64,000 nucleotides of DNA, from assembly GCA_022825925.1 (NCBI GenBank), contig JAJDVW010000022.1, positions 287,514 to 351,513 of the forward strand, in the 5' to 3' direction. Positions 8,282 to 16,829 of the stretch are shown piece by piece. The notes under the pieces are model-generated. The model did no database searches. It had not been told where the DNA came from and saw only the letters and a list, made by a program, of their open reading frames with translations. This DNA comes from Pseudomonadales bacterium. GTDB taxonomy: Bacteria; Pseudomonadota; Gammaproteobacteria; Pseudomonadales; Azotimanducaceae. Position 1 is the stretch's first letter. Each line of letters starts with the position of its first letter. Position numbers and translations under genes: made by a program.

Positions 8282-10840
8282 TCAGCGCTTGCCGTAGCCG
8301 CCCACCCAGATGGGGCTCGACCACGCGATGGCGTCGTTCGTCTGGGTGACGCGCACGTAATACCAGTCGCCCTGCAGGGTGCCGGTGTCCTCCAGGGAGA
8401 ACGTCAGGTCCCGCTGGCCGTCGGTGACGACGCGGCGCAGCACGACCCGGTCGACCCACGGTCCGATGGGCAGTTCGGCCGCCGTGCGCCCGTCCCGCAT
8501 GTCGGCGACGCGCAGGGTGACCGACGCGGCGGGGACCAGGTTGTGCCGGCTGAAGATGAGCGGCGCGCCGCCGGTCTCCGTCTCCTCCATGAGGTCCAGG
8601 TCCACGGTCGCGGCCTCCCCGACGTCGGTGAGTTCCAGGGCGATCGAACTGGTGTCGCCACGGGTCTGAGTCCGGAACCGGAAATCGCCAGGCGCCGTTT
8701 GCTCGAACTCCGTGGCGGCCAGGTCCTGGAAGTCCTGCGGCGTCGCCGACGCCACCGTGGCGCTCGAGACCTTGAGCGTGCCGGTCCAGTGACGCCAGCC
8801 GCGGGGATTGTCCCGCGGGTGCAGGGGCACCGAGGAGGTCTCGAAGGTGAGCTGGTACCGGCCGTCCCGCGTCCCGTCGTCCCCCGGCGTCGCCACGTCC
8901 CGTTCCCAGATGACCTCGTCGTTCTTCACGACGGTCACGGTTTCTATGGGAGCGGTCCCGACGACGCGCCCCTCGATCAGGCGCGTCTCGGAGAACGGCA
9001 CGCGGGTCCCCATCCGGCCCCCGTTGAGGCTGAAGTCGAGCACGATGCGATCGCCGTTCGTGGCGTACGCGCTCAGGTTCTTCATCGCGTCGAACAGCGC
9101 GTCGGTGGTGCGTTCCTGCGCGATCACCGCGCCCAGGCCCCCGGTCTGGGCGAGGCCTCCCGGCAGCGGCGCGGAGTAGCCGGGCTGGCTCAGGTGGTTG
9201 TCGCTGGCCGCCGTGAAGCCGACCTGGTGGCCGTGGTTCAGGTACATGCGGCCGAACCACTCGAACGTGCCGTGGTTCGACATGATCTCGATGAGGGGTT
9301 CGAGCTGCGGGTCGTTCAGCCGGTAGTCGCCGTTCTGGTGGGCGTGCGGGATGACGACGACATCGTTCGGATCATGGTGCGTGCGCAGTCCCTGGTACAG
9401 CGCCGAGAGCGTCGGGAAGAACTGCGCGCGGACCGGCATCCGGTCGTCGGGCGTGCGGAACATCACGTTGTGGTGGCCGCCCTGGCGGTTGCTCACCGTC
9501 CACTCGTAGCCGAGATATGCGATGAACTTGCCTTCCTCGGTGAAGCGCCGGACGTAGTCCGCGAGCACGTTCCATTCGTAGTCGTCGAGCCAGATGTCGT
9601 GCTCCGAGTGCAGGACGTAGTCGAGGCGCGCGTCGTCCCGAGCCCAGATCATGAAGTGCTCCGGCGTCCCGATCCCCTCGGCAAAGCCGGAGTGGCCGTG
9701 GGTGTCGCCCCAGTACACGCGCCGCTGCGGATAGTCCTCGACGAGGATCGGGTTGGTTTCGCCGGCGATGGACCCGTCCGGGGAGCGAAACTCGAAACGG
9801 TAGACGCCCGGGACGTCGATCGCGAAACGCTCGATGAGCTGGACGGCCGGGCCGTCGGCGGGAAGCTGTCCGAACGGCCGGCCGTTGATCGATATCTCCC
9901 AGCCCGGAATCGTGCCCGTGGCCCGGTTGTAGTACCGGTCCTGGGCGCGCACGGACACGTCGAAATCCTCTCCGGTCCTGACCACGGACGGGGCGAACCC
10001 GTGCACGCCGGCGATCTCGGCGCCGGTCACGACGATGGGCTGGATCGGCAGCGTGAAGAAGAGCTTCGAGCCGTCGAAGTCGAGGTAGAGGGGCAGGGGC
10101 ATCCGGTCCGACGAGATCGTGGACATGCGAAGCCCCCGGCTGCCGCCCGAGGTGTCGCCGTAGGTGACCGTCACGGTGTCGCCCTCTGTAAGCGTGCCGG
10201 CGTCCACGCGGAACAGCAGCGTCGCCAGGGCGCCCCGGAAGCCGCCGTGCATCCCTCCCAGGGGATGGGTGTCCGCCACGAACCGCACGTCCGGGTTCGA
10301 CGAGGAGACCGAGATGTAGTGATCGGCGGCGGGGTCCTCCGTCTGCCAGCGGCCGTGTCCGGCCATGAAGTGCCGCGTCACGAGGAAGCCCCCGCCGGTC
10401 TCGACGGGCTTCGTCCCGACGGTGTAGGTCTGGCGCACCGTGACGAAAGTGCCCGCGATGTAAGGCCCGAGATCCGCGGTCAGCTCTCCGATGGCGTCCG
10501 GCGCTTCGTCGAGCAGCGTGAACTCCTGCACGAACGCATCGAGCGTGGCGCCCGTGCCGTCGGCCGACTCGGGATAGGTCAGGACGGACATCCCCAGGAA
10601 CACGGCGTTCACGGGCAGCGTCCCGCCGGTCAGCGAGTAGGCGTTCATCCAGTCCCAGAGCACGTGCATCCGCTCTTCGCGGGTGGCGGGACCGGTGGGC
10701 TCTTCGGCAACGGCGGTCTTGAGGGCTTCGACCCGTGCGCGAAGCTCGGGACTCATGTAGTCCTGTTGCGCGGATGCCCCGGCGGCCAGCACGAGCGCCA
10801 GTCCGACGCGAGCCCATTGGTGCCACTTCGCCATGTCCAC
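8282..10840 (-). CDS. DUF3604 family exported protein, PHP-like metallohydrolase (copy 3)
   Basis: An 852-residue protein close in layout and sequence to copy 1. It begins with a cleavable signal peptide (LALVLAAGASAQ) and has no lipobox cysteine, so it is probably periplasmic or secreted rather than lipid-anchored. Shared motifs are WGDTHGHSGFAEG, HSEHDIWLDDYEW, PHAHQNGD and SDNHLSQPG, and both proteins end in the same WSSPIWVGGY segment. It is the first gene of a leftward operon with parvulin and HupE-like genes. The role is most likely hydrolysis of a phosphate or similar ester outside the cytoplasm; the substrate is unknown. Confidence 0.85.
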   Translation of the reverse strand: MDMAKWHQWARVGLALVLAAGASAQQDYMSPELRARVEALKTAVAEEPTGPATREERMHVLWDWMNAYSLTGGTLPVNAVFLGMSVLTYPESADGTGATLDAFVQEFTLLDEAPDAIGELTADLGPYIAGTFVTVRQTYTVGTKPVETGGGFLVTRHFMAGHGRWQTEDPAADHYISVSSSNPDVRFVADTHPLGGMHGGFRGALATLLFRVDAGTLTEGDTVTVTYGDTSGGSRGLRMSTISSDRMPLPLYLDFDGSKLFFTLPIQPIVVTGAEIAGVHGFAPSVVRTGEDFDVSVRAQDRYYNRATGTIPGWEISINGRPFGQLPADGPAVQLIERFAIDVPGVYRFEFRSPDGSIAGETNPILVEDYPQRRVYWGDTHGHSGFAEGIGTPEHFMIWARDDARLDYVLHSEHDIWLDDYEWNVLADYVRRFTEEGKFIAYLGYEWTVSNRQGGHHNVMFRTPDDRMPVRAQFFPTLSALYQGLRTHHDPNDVVVIPHAHQNGDYRLNDPQLEPLIEIMSNHGTFEWFGRMYLNHGHQVGFTAASDNHLSQPGYSAPLPGGLAQTGGLGAVIAQERTTDALFDAMKNLSAYATNGDRIVLDFSLNGGRMGTRVPFSETRLIEGRVVGTAPIETVTVVKNDEVIWERDVATPGDDGTRDGRYQLTFETSSVPLHPRDNPRGWRHWTGTLKVSSATVASATPQDFQDLAATEFEQTAPGDFRFRTQTRGDTSSIALELTDVGEAATVDLDLMEETETGGAPLIFSRHNLVPAASVTLRVADMRDGRTAAELPIGPWVDRVVLRRVVTDGQRDLTFSLEDTGTLQGDWYYVRVTQTNDAIAWSSPIWVGGYGKR

Positions 10841-10880
10841 CCCTCGCAGTCGCGTTGGTTTCCTACCAGTATAGCGAGGG

Positions 10881-11026
10881 GTGGGCGATCAGCAGTGGAC
10901 GCGCCTGCGCGAGTATCGCCGCACGGAGCCGCCGGAGATGGTGTACGAGGTCGTGCTCGAGACGTGGGAGCCGGACCGGGGTGGACGCTGTTCGGGGCGG
11001 AGCGGATCGACCGGGTGGGGCGCTGA
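10881..11026 (+). pseudogene. Possible remnant of a small coding region with a frameshift
   Basis: The 199-base gap between the DUF3604 and nicotinamidase genes contains a plus-strand stretch that reads like protein: EYRRTEPPEMVYEVVLETW up to about 10978, then, after a one-base frame change in a run of G, GWTLFGAERIDRVGR and a stop at 11024-11026. The continuity across the slip suggests a decayed 3' end of a gene. No family was recognised, and chance composition in GC-rich DNA remains possible. Confidence 0.25.
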
Positions 11027-11039
11027 CGGCTGGGAGACT

Positions 11040-11663
11040 CTAAACGATGTCCTCCGTGCGGACGAGCGTGACGCCACGGGCTCCCCAATCGCCGAGCAAC
11101 GCGTCGCGTCCGCCTTCGTCGAGGGCGCGTACGGCATCGATGACGACGGAGACGGCGATCTCCGGGAAGCGCGCAAGCAACCCCTCCACCGCGTAGCGGT
11201 CGCAGACGTCGAGGGCGACGCCGTACAGGACCACCTCCGAGATGCCGAGTGCCCGGATGGCCGGTGCGACGTGCGGATTGGTGAAGACGTCGAAGTAGTG
11301 CTTGTGGAACAGCACGTCCCCGACGTGGCCGGCAAGCCGCGCGACGACCTCCGCCGCGTCCTGTTCCGGCTCGACGATCACGGCATCGCGCAGCGCCGTT
11401 TCCGGAATGCGCGCCTGGCCGGGGGTGCCCAGCATGCAATGGGGTGGGAACGTGTCACGGAAATCGGGCGCGTCGGACAGCTCCCCGTCGTCCGGGTCGT
11501 GGTTGTCGGAACTCGCGACGATGCGGATCCCGGCGGCATGGGCGTGGTCCGTCAGCTTCGCGAGATTCGGCGCGATGGTCTCTGCCCCCGGCACGTATAG
11601 CTTCCCTTCGGGGAGCATGAAGTCGACCTGGGTGTCGACGTCCCAGAACACGCGTTCGCTCAC
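11040..11663 (-). CDS. Nicotinamidase / isochorismatase-family amidohydrolase
   Basis: A 207-residue protein of the cysteine-hydrolase fold. The expected catalytic triad is visible: Asp in FWDVDTQVDF (about residue 10), Lys in LFHKHYFDVF, and Cys in YGVALDVCDRYA. A metal-binding-like SSDNHDPDD segment follows strand two. Nicotinamidase converts nicotinamide to nicotinate. Assignment is strengthened because the GTG start overlaps by four bases (GTGA) the stop of a nicotinate phosphoribosyltransferase gene, the next enzyme of NAD salvage. The chosen GTG excludes an open upstream extension that reads as low-complexity shadow sequence. Confidence 0.82.
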   Translation of the reverse strand: MSERVFWDVDTQVDFMLPEGKLYVPGAETIAPNLAKLTDHAHAAGIRIVASSDNHDPDDGELSDAPDFRDTFPPHCMLGTPGQARIPETALRDAVIVEPEQDAAEVVARLAGHVGDVLFHKHYFDVFTNPHVAPAIRALGISEVVLYGVALDVCDRYAVEGLLARFPEIAVSVVIDAVRALDEGGRDALLGDWGARGVTLVRTEDIV

Positions 11664-12730
11664 GTGACGGCCTCCAGCCGGGGGTTGAGGCGCAGGACCC
11701 GGCCGACCTTCGCGCTCGGGCGGCCGTCCGTGAGGACGACATCCGCGGTGAAGTCGAACGATCCGTCGTTGGCGACGAGGGAGGAGCCGATCCCGTAGGC
11801 GTCGACGGGGACGCCCTCGCCCTCGAAGCGGCGAATGCGTGCGGCGTCGAAGCCGCCGGACGCGATGATCCGCACCCGTTCGAAGCCGGCGTCGTCGAGG
11901 GCGTTGCGGACGTTGTGGACGAGTTGTGCGTTGACGCCGCGCGGATCGAACTGGCCCATCTGGGGCACGACGCTCCGGTCGACGAGGGTGCCCGAGGTGT
12001 CGAGACGCACGCCGTAGAGCCGGTCTCCCAGGGCACGGGCCACCGCCAGGGACGTGCCGACGCTGTCGTTCTCGAAGTCGACCAGGACGACGAGGTCCAC
12101 GGACTCCGGCAGGTGCTCGGCGAACTTGCACGCCGCGAGCACCGTATCGCCGCCATAGGCCGCGATGGCGGCGTGGGGCAGCGTGCCGAATCCCGTCCCG
12201 CCCCAGAGGGCGGCCTGCATGTCCGTGGCGGCTCCGGTCGCGCCGCCGATGTGGGCCGCGTAGCCGTCCCGGGCCTGTACGGACCAGTGATCGTGCCGCC
12301 CGGCGAAGAAGAGCACGTCTTTCGGTTGCGCGGCCTGGACGGCATCCCGGGTGAGCGTCGCGACCCGGGTCTGGCGTGCGAGTACGCCGAGATAGAGGGT
12401 CTCCAGGTGCGCGAACGCGTCGTAGGCGCCCTCGATCGTCATCACCGTCTCGAAGGGTTCGAAGGCGTCCCCGTCGTGGAGGGCGCGGACGGCGATGCCG
12501 GACCGGTCTTCGCTCGCGAGTTCGAGGAGCGCGATGGCCTCGTCCATCCCGCAGAGCACGCCCGCGTGCTTGCAGAAGACCTGCATCAACACGCGCGGCC
12601 GGTGTCCGTCCGCGCGCAGCACGTCCCGCGTGCGCACGAAATACTTGTCGGAGTAGCGCCCCGCGCGGATGGCCTCGAGGGGCAGCTCGAAGAGTTCGGG
12701 ATCGAGGCGCTGGCGACGCTTGGGGGACAT
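11660..12730 (-). CDS. Nicotinate phosphoribosyltransferase
   Basis: A 356-residue enzyme that would condense nicotinate with PRPP to give nicotinate mononucleotide in NAD salvage. Family features include YSDKYFVRTRDVL near the N-terminus, FFAGRHDHWSVQARDGYAA, a GGATGAATDMQA stretch, the phosphate-binding IIASGGFDAARI and DAYGIGSSLV near the C-terminus. The ATG at 12730 is chosen because the protein starts directly with MSPKRRQRLDPELF and upstream sequence is unrelated. It is shorter than PncB of enteric bacteria and resembles the short subfamily. It is co-translated with the nicotinamidase gene. Confidence 0.85.
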   Translation of the reverse strand: MSPKRRQRLDPELFELPLEAIRAGRYSDKYFVRTRDVLRADGHRPRVLMQVFCKHAGVLCGMDEAIALLELASEDRSGIAVRALHDGDAFEPFETVMTIEGAYDAFAHLETLYLGVLARQTRVATLTRDAVQAAQPKDVLFFAGRHDHWSVQARDGYAAHIGGATGAATDMQAALWGGTGFGTLPHAAIAAYGGDTVLAACKFAEHLPESVDLVVLVDFENDSVGTSLAVARALGDRLYGVRLDTSGTLVDRSVVPQMGQFDPRGVNAQLVHNVRNALDDAGFERVRIIASGGFDAARIRRFEGEGVPVDAYGIGSSLVANDGSFDFTADVVLTDGRPSAKVGRVLRLNPRLEAVT

Positions 12731-12786
12731 GGCCGGGATACTGGCAGGGGGTCGGGTCGACCGCAACGGCGCCGGCCCGGAGCCTC

Positions 12787-13824
12787 TCAGGCCGAGGCGG
12801 GCGCGGGCGCCTGGTCGAGCGTTGCTCCGGCCAGGCGCGGTCCGGTCGACTGCAGGTGGCAGGCGACCCAGCCGCCGCCGTCGATGGGGGAGGGGTCCGG
12901 CACCTCCCGGCGGCAGACGTCCATCGCATGGGTGCACCGGGTGTGGAAGGGGCAGCCGCGGGGCGGATCGACCGGGCTTGGCAGCTCGGTGGCCGGCAGC
13001 CGGCGCCGTACCGCCTTGCGTTCGCGCTGGGTGGCGACGTCGGTCACGGGGGCGGCGGCGAGGAGCATCTGCGTGTAGGGGTGGGCGGGACGGTCGTGCA
13101 CCCGGTCCACCGGCCCGAGCTCCACGATCCGGCCGAGGTACATCACGCCGACGCGATGGCTGATATGACGCACCACCGCCAGGTCGTGGGCGATGAAGAG
13201 ATACGCGATGCCGAAGGACTCCTGCAGTTCTTCCAGCAGGTTGATGGCCTGGCTCTGCGTCGACACGTCGAGGGCGCTCACCGGCTCGTCGCACACGATC
13301 AGGCGCGGTTCGAGCGCGAGCGCCCGCGCTACCGCGATGCGCTGACGCTGTCCGCCGGAAAACTCGGACGGATAGCGCTCGAGGTGGTACGCCTCGAGGC
13401 CGACGCGCTCCAGCAGCTGCGCCACCCGCGTGTCGCGCTCCGGTCCGCGCAGGCCGAAGTGGATCGTGAGCGGCTCTCCGACGATGTCCGCGACGACCAT
13501 GGACGGGTTCAGGGACGCCTGCGGATCCTGGAAGATCACCTGGAGGTCACGCCGGAAGTCCAGCATGCGGCCCTTGAGCTCCCGCACTTCCTGCCCGTCG
13601 AGGCGGATCGAACCGCGCGTCGCGTCCACGAGGCGCAACAGCGCTCGCCCGAGGGTCGACTTGCCGGACCCGGACTCGCCCACGATGCCGAGGGTCTCGC
13701 CCCGTTCGATGCGGAAGGTGACGCCGGCGACGGCGTGTACGGTATACGACGCCGCGCCGAACAGCCCCCGGCGGACGCGGAAGTCGACGTGCAGGTCGTC
13801 GACCTGCAGCAGTTCGTCCGCCAC
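12787..13824 (-). CDS. Dipeptide/oligopeptide ABC importer ATPase (DppF/OppF type)
   Basis: A 345-residue ATPase with Walker [11 protein letters not shown]-loop region [11 protein letters not shown], signature [15 protein letters not shown], Walker [13 protein letters not shown] and H-loop IAHD. The C-terminal HPYTQMLL and CPFHTRC (Cys-rich) motifs are typical of DppF/OppF, which couple ATP hydrolysis to peptide uptake. Its GTG start shares one base with the preceding stop codon (TAGTG). It is the last gene of a four-gene leftward importer operon. Only the family, not the peptide specificity, can be stated. Confidence 0.9.
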   Translation of the reverse strand: MADELLQVDDLHVDFRVRRGLFGAASYTVHAVAGVTFRIERGETLGIVGESGSGKSTLGRALLRLVDATRGSIRLDGQEVRELKGRMLDFRRDLQVIFQDPQASLNPSMVVADIVGEPLTIHFGLRGPERDTRVAQLLERVGLEAYHLERYPSEFSGGQRQRIAVARALALEPRLIVCDEPVSALDVSTQSQAINLLEELQESFGIAYLFIAHDLAVVRHISHRVGVMYLGRIVELGPVDRVHDRPAHPYTQMLLAAAPVTDVATQRERKAVRRRLPATELPSPVDPPRGCPFHTRCTHAMDVCRREVPDPSPIDGGGWVACHLQSTGPRLAGATLDQAPAPASA

Positions 13825-15806
13825 TACCAGCCCTCCGCCGGGTCGATCTCGTCGAGGCGTGCGCAGCGGGCGGTGCGTTGCCGCGAGACCGGGTGCAGGG
13901 GGATGTCGCCTGCACGGCATTCGGGTCCGGCACTCGGGCAGCGTGGATGGAAGCGGCAGCCCTCGGGCCAGGCCCATGCCGGCGGGACGCGCCCGGGGAT
14001 CTGCGGGAGGGCTTCGCGGCGCGGTCCACTTTGCGGCATGGAGGCGAGGAGTCCGTTGGTGTAAGGATGCGCGGGTGCGGCCAACAGCGGCTCGGTCGGT
14101 CCGCGTTCGACGATCATGCCCGCGTACATGACCAGGGCTTCGTCGCACATGTCCGCGATGACGCCGAGGTCATGGGTGATGAGGAGGATGGCCATGCCGT
14201 GCTCCTCCTGCAGGGCGGTCAAGAGGTCGAGCACCTGCGCCTGGATCGTCACGTCGAGCGCCGTGGTGGGCTCGTCGGCGATCAGGAGCTTGGGATTGCA
14301 GGCCAGGGCCATCGCGATCATCGCGCGCTGCGCCATGCCGCCGGAGAACTGGTGCGGGTAGTCGTCGGCGCGGTGGGCGGCGCCGGGGATGCCGACATGG
14401 TCGAGCAGCTCGACGGCGCGCGCGCCGGCCTGGCGCCGGGTCATGCCCTCGTGCACGCGCAGGGCCTCCGCGATCTGGTGCTTGACGGTGAAGGCGGGAT
14501 TCAGGCTGGCGCCGGGTTCCTGGAAGATCATGCCGATCTCGTCGCCGCGGATGCGGTTCAGTTCGGCGGGCGGCATCCCCACGAGTTCGCGGCCGTCGAA
14601 GCGAATCGAGCCGGAGACGATGCGGCCGGTCTCGCCGAGGAGGCCCATCACGGCCATCGCCGTCACCGATTTGCCGCAGCCCGACTCGCCGACGAGACCG
14701 AGCGTCTGTCCGGCGTACATGTCGAAACCGACGCCGCTCACGACGGTCAGCTCGCCGCCGCGCGGGGCCGGGAACTGCACCGCGAGATCGGATACCTGGA
14801 GCAGGGGCGCGCGGGAGGTGTCGTCCGGCACGGCGCGGGACGCGGCGGCCGCGGTCGTCGCGCCGGGCCGGCGCCCGTTGGCCGGACGCGCCTCGACCCG
14901 CGAGAGCGCGTCGCGGAGCCCGTCCCCGACCAGGTTGAAGGCGAGCACGCTGAACACGATCATCAGGCCCGGCGGAGCCACCATGAACGGGTGCTGGTGC
15001 AGGTAGTTCTGGGCCGTCGCCAGCATCACGCCCCAGCTCGCCTCCGGCGGCTGCACGCCGAGCCCGATGTAGGAGAGGCCCGCCTCGGCGAGCAGTACGT
15101 AGGCGAACGTCAGCGTGGTCTGCACGGTGAGCGGGCCGGTGACGTTCGGCAGCACGTGGCGAAACAGGATGCGCCCCGCCGCCGCGCCGCTCACCCGCGC
15201 GGCGTCGACGTACACGGCCTCCCGCACTTCGAGCGCGGTGCCCCGCATGAGCCGGAAGAAGGCGGTGGCGTTGGCGATGCCGAGGGCGATCATCGCGTTC
15301 GTGAGGCTCGGGCCGAGGATCGCGAGGATGGCGATGGCGACCAGCAGCGCGGGCAGCGCGATGATCGCTTCCACGATGCGCATGGAGATCCGGTCCCACC
15401 AGCCGCCGAAGTACCCCGACAGCAGCCCGAGCGGGGCCCCGAGTCCCAGGGCGATGCCGACGCCGAGGGCTGCGGCCTTCAGCGCCACGGCGGTCGCCGC
15501 CACGATGCGCGCCAGGGTGCTGCGGCCGAGATGGTCCGTGCCGAGCCAGTGCTCGAGCGACGGCCCTTCGAACGTGCGCGTGAGGTCGATGACGAGCGGG
15601 TCGTGCGGCACGAGGTAGAGCCCGAACAGGGCGACGAGCACGAGCAGGCCGAGGTAGCCGGCGGAGATGACCGCGGGGCGGTGCTGGACGAACGCCCGCA
15701 GGAAACGTTCGCTGCCCGTGAGCGGCGCCGCGCTACCGAGTTCGCCGTCCTCCGGCGGCGCCGGCGCGAGGTCCGTCTCGGTGGCGAGGACGGTCTGGTC
15801 GCTCAT
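13824..15806 (-). CDS. Fused dipeptide ABC permease (DppC-like) and ATPase (DppD-like)
   Basis: One 660-residue reading frame that joins two normally separate subunits. Residues about 1-310 are a DppC permease: a hydrophobic first helix, [14 protein letters not shown], and the EAA loop [15 protein letters not shown]. After a linker of about 20 residues ([16 protein letters not shown]) comes a DppD ATPase with Walker A GESGCGKS, signature [15 protein letters not shown], Walker [13 protein letters not shown] and the HPYTNGL and [12 protein letters not shown] tail motifs. There is no internal stop or frameshift. The start overlaps the upstream permease by ATGA. Such fusions are known in some proteobacterial importers. 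Confidence 0.9.
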   Translation of the reverse strand: MSDQTVLATETDLAPAPPEDGELGSAAPLTGSERFLRAFVQHRPAVISAGYLGLLVLVALFGLYLVPHDPLVIDLTRTFEGPSLEHWLGTDHLGRSTLARIVAATAVALKAAALGVGIALGLGAPLGLLSGYFGGWWDRISMRIVEAIIALPALLVAIAILAILGPSLTNAMIALGIANATAFFRLMRGTALEVREAVYVDAARVSGAAAGRILFRHVLPNVTGPLTVQTTLTFAYVLLAEAGLSYIGLGVQPPEASWGVMLATAQNYLHQHPFMVAPPGLMIVFSVLAFNLVGDGLRDALSRVEARPANGRRPGATTAAAASRAVPDDTSRAPLLQVSDLAVQFPAPRGGELTVVSGVGFDMYAGQTLGLVGESGCGKSVTAMAVMGLLGETGRIVSGSIRFDGRELVGMPPAELNRIRGDEIGMIFQEPGASLNPAFTVKHQIAEALRVHEGMTRRQAGARAVELLDHVGIPGAAHRADDYPHQFSGGMAQRAMIAMALACNPKLLIADEPTTALDVTIQAQVLDLLTALQEEHGMAILLITHDLGVIADMCDEALVMYAGMIVERGPTEPLLAAPAHPYTNGLLASMPQSGPRREALPQIPGRVPPAWAWPEGCRFHPRCPSAGPECRAGDIPLHPVSRQRTARCARLDEIDPAEGW

Positions 15807-16747
15807 GCCGGCCGCATCTTGGGGTTGACGTAGCCGTAGGCGACGTCCACGGCGATGTTGACGCCGACGATGACGAGCGTCCCCATCATCACGACGCCCT
15901 GCATGATCGGGATGTTCTGGGTGCGGACCGAGTCGATGGCGAGGGACCCGAAACCGTTCAGCCCGAACACCTGCTCGACGATGAGCGCGCCGCCGAGGAG
16001 TCCGTTCACCTGGAAGCCGATGGTGGTGACGATCGGGACCGCGGCGTTCTTGAGTGCGTGCCGGAAGGTGACGGTGCGCTCCGAGAGCCCCTTGGCGCGG
16101 GCCGTGCGGATGTAGTCGGTGCCCAGCACGTCGATGACGGCGCCCCGCGTCTGCCGCGCCAGGGCGGCGCTGGCCGACGTGCCGAGCGCCACCGAGGCGA
16201 GCGCGATGCTGCGCAGCCACTCGGTCACGCTCTCCGTCGGTGGCGTGAAGCCGGTTGCCGGCAGGACCTGCCACCACAGGGCGAAGGGAATGACGAGGAG
16301 GATCGCGACCCAGAAGTTCGGCAGCGCCTGGCCCACCGTGGCGCCGAGCACCGCCACCCGGTCCACGAGGCCCCCGCGGTGCAGGCCGGCGTAAACCCCG
16401 GCCGGCACGCCGATGACGATCCCGACCAGCATGCCCCCGAAGGTCAGCGACAGCGTCACCGGCAAGGTGTCGAGCACCGCGTCCACCACTGTCTGGCTGT
16501 TGTACGCGGACGTGCCCAGGTCGCCCTGTACCGCCTTGAAGAGCCAGCGCCCGTACTGCACGACGAACGGGTCGTCGAGGCCGAGCTTCTCGCCGAGTTC
16601 CTCGTACTGCTCCGGCGTCGCATCGACGCCGAGGATGATGTCCCGGATGTCGCCGGGCACCAGGTGCAGCATCAGGAACGTCAGGAACGAGACGATCAGC
16701 AGCAGCGGAGCGAGCCCCACGATGCGGGCGGCGAGGAGCTTCAGCAT
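15803..16747 (-). CDS. Dipeptide/oligopeptide ABC permease (DppB type)
   Basis: A 314-residue inner-membrane permease with about six helices. The opening SFLTFLMLHLVPGD followed by a periplasmic loop (LGLDDPFVVQYGRWL), the TLPVTLSLTFGGM segment and the EAA loop TDYIRTARAKGLSERTV are typical of DppB. It would pair with the DppC half of the next protein. It is the first permease gene after the binding protein, from which it is separated by 82 bases, and it overlaps the fused gene by four bases. Confidence 0.9.
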   Translation of the reverse strand: MLKLLAARIVGLAPLLLIVSFLTFLMLHLVPGDIRDIILGVDATPEQYEELGEKLGLDDPFVVQYGRWLFKAVQGDLGTSAYNSQTVVDAVLDTLPVTLSLTFGGMLVGIVIGVPAGVYAGLHRGGLVDRVAVLGATVGQALPNFWVAILLVIPFALWWQVLPATGFTPPTESVTEWLRSIALASVALGTSASAALARQTRGAVIDVLGTDYIRTARAKGLSERTVTFRHALKNAAVPIVTTIGFQVNGLLGGALIVEQVFGLNGFGSLAIDSVRTQNIPIMQGVVMMGTLVIVGVNIAVDVAYGYVNPKMRPA

Positions 16748-16829
16748 GCCGCGGTCGCTGCTGGCCCCTCGAGTTCGAACAGGCGGTCGATGTCGGCCTT
16801 GGCCGCGTCGCAGCGGGCGTGGTGCGCGT

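Noticed and set aside
7592..11026. Plus-strand open frame of about 1140 codons opposite parvulin and DUF3604 genes
   Set aside because: Antisense shadow with no domain; the opposite strand carries well-supported genes. Only its last ~150 bases, outside the genes, were considered separately.
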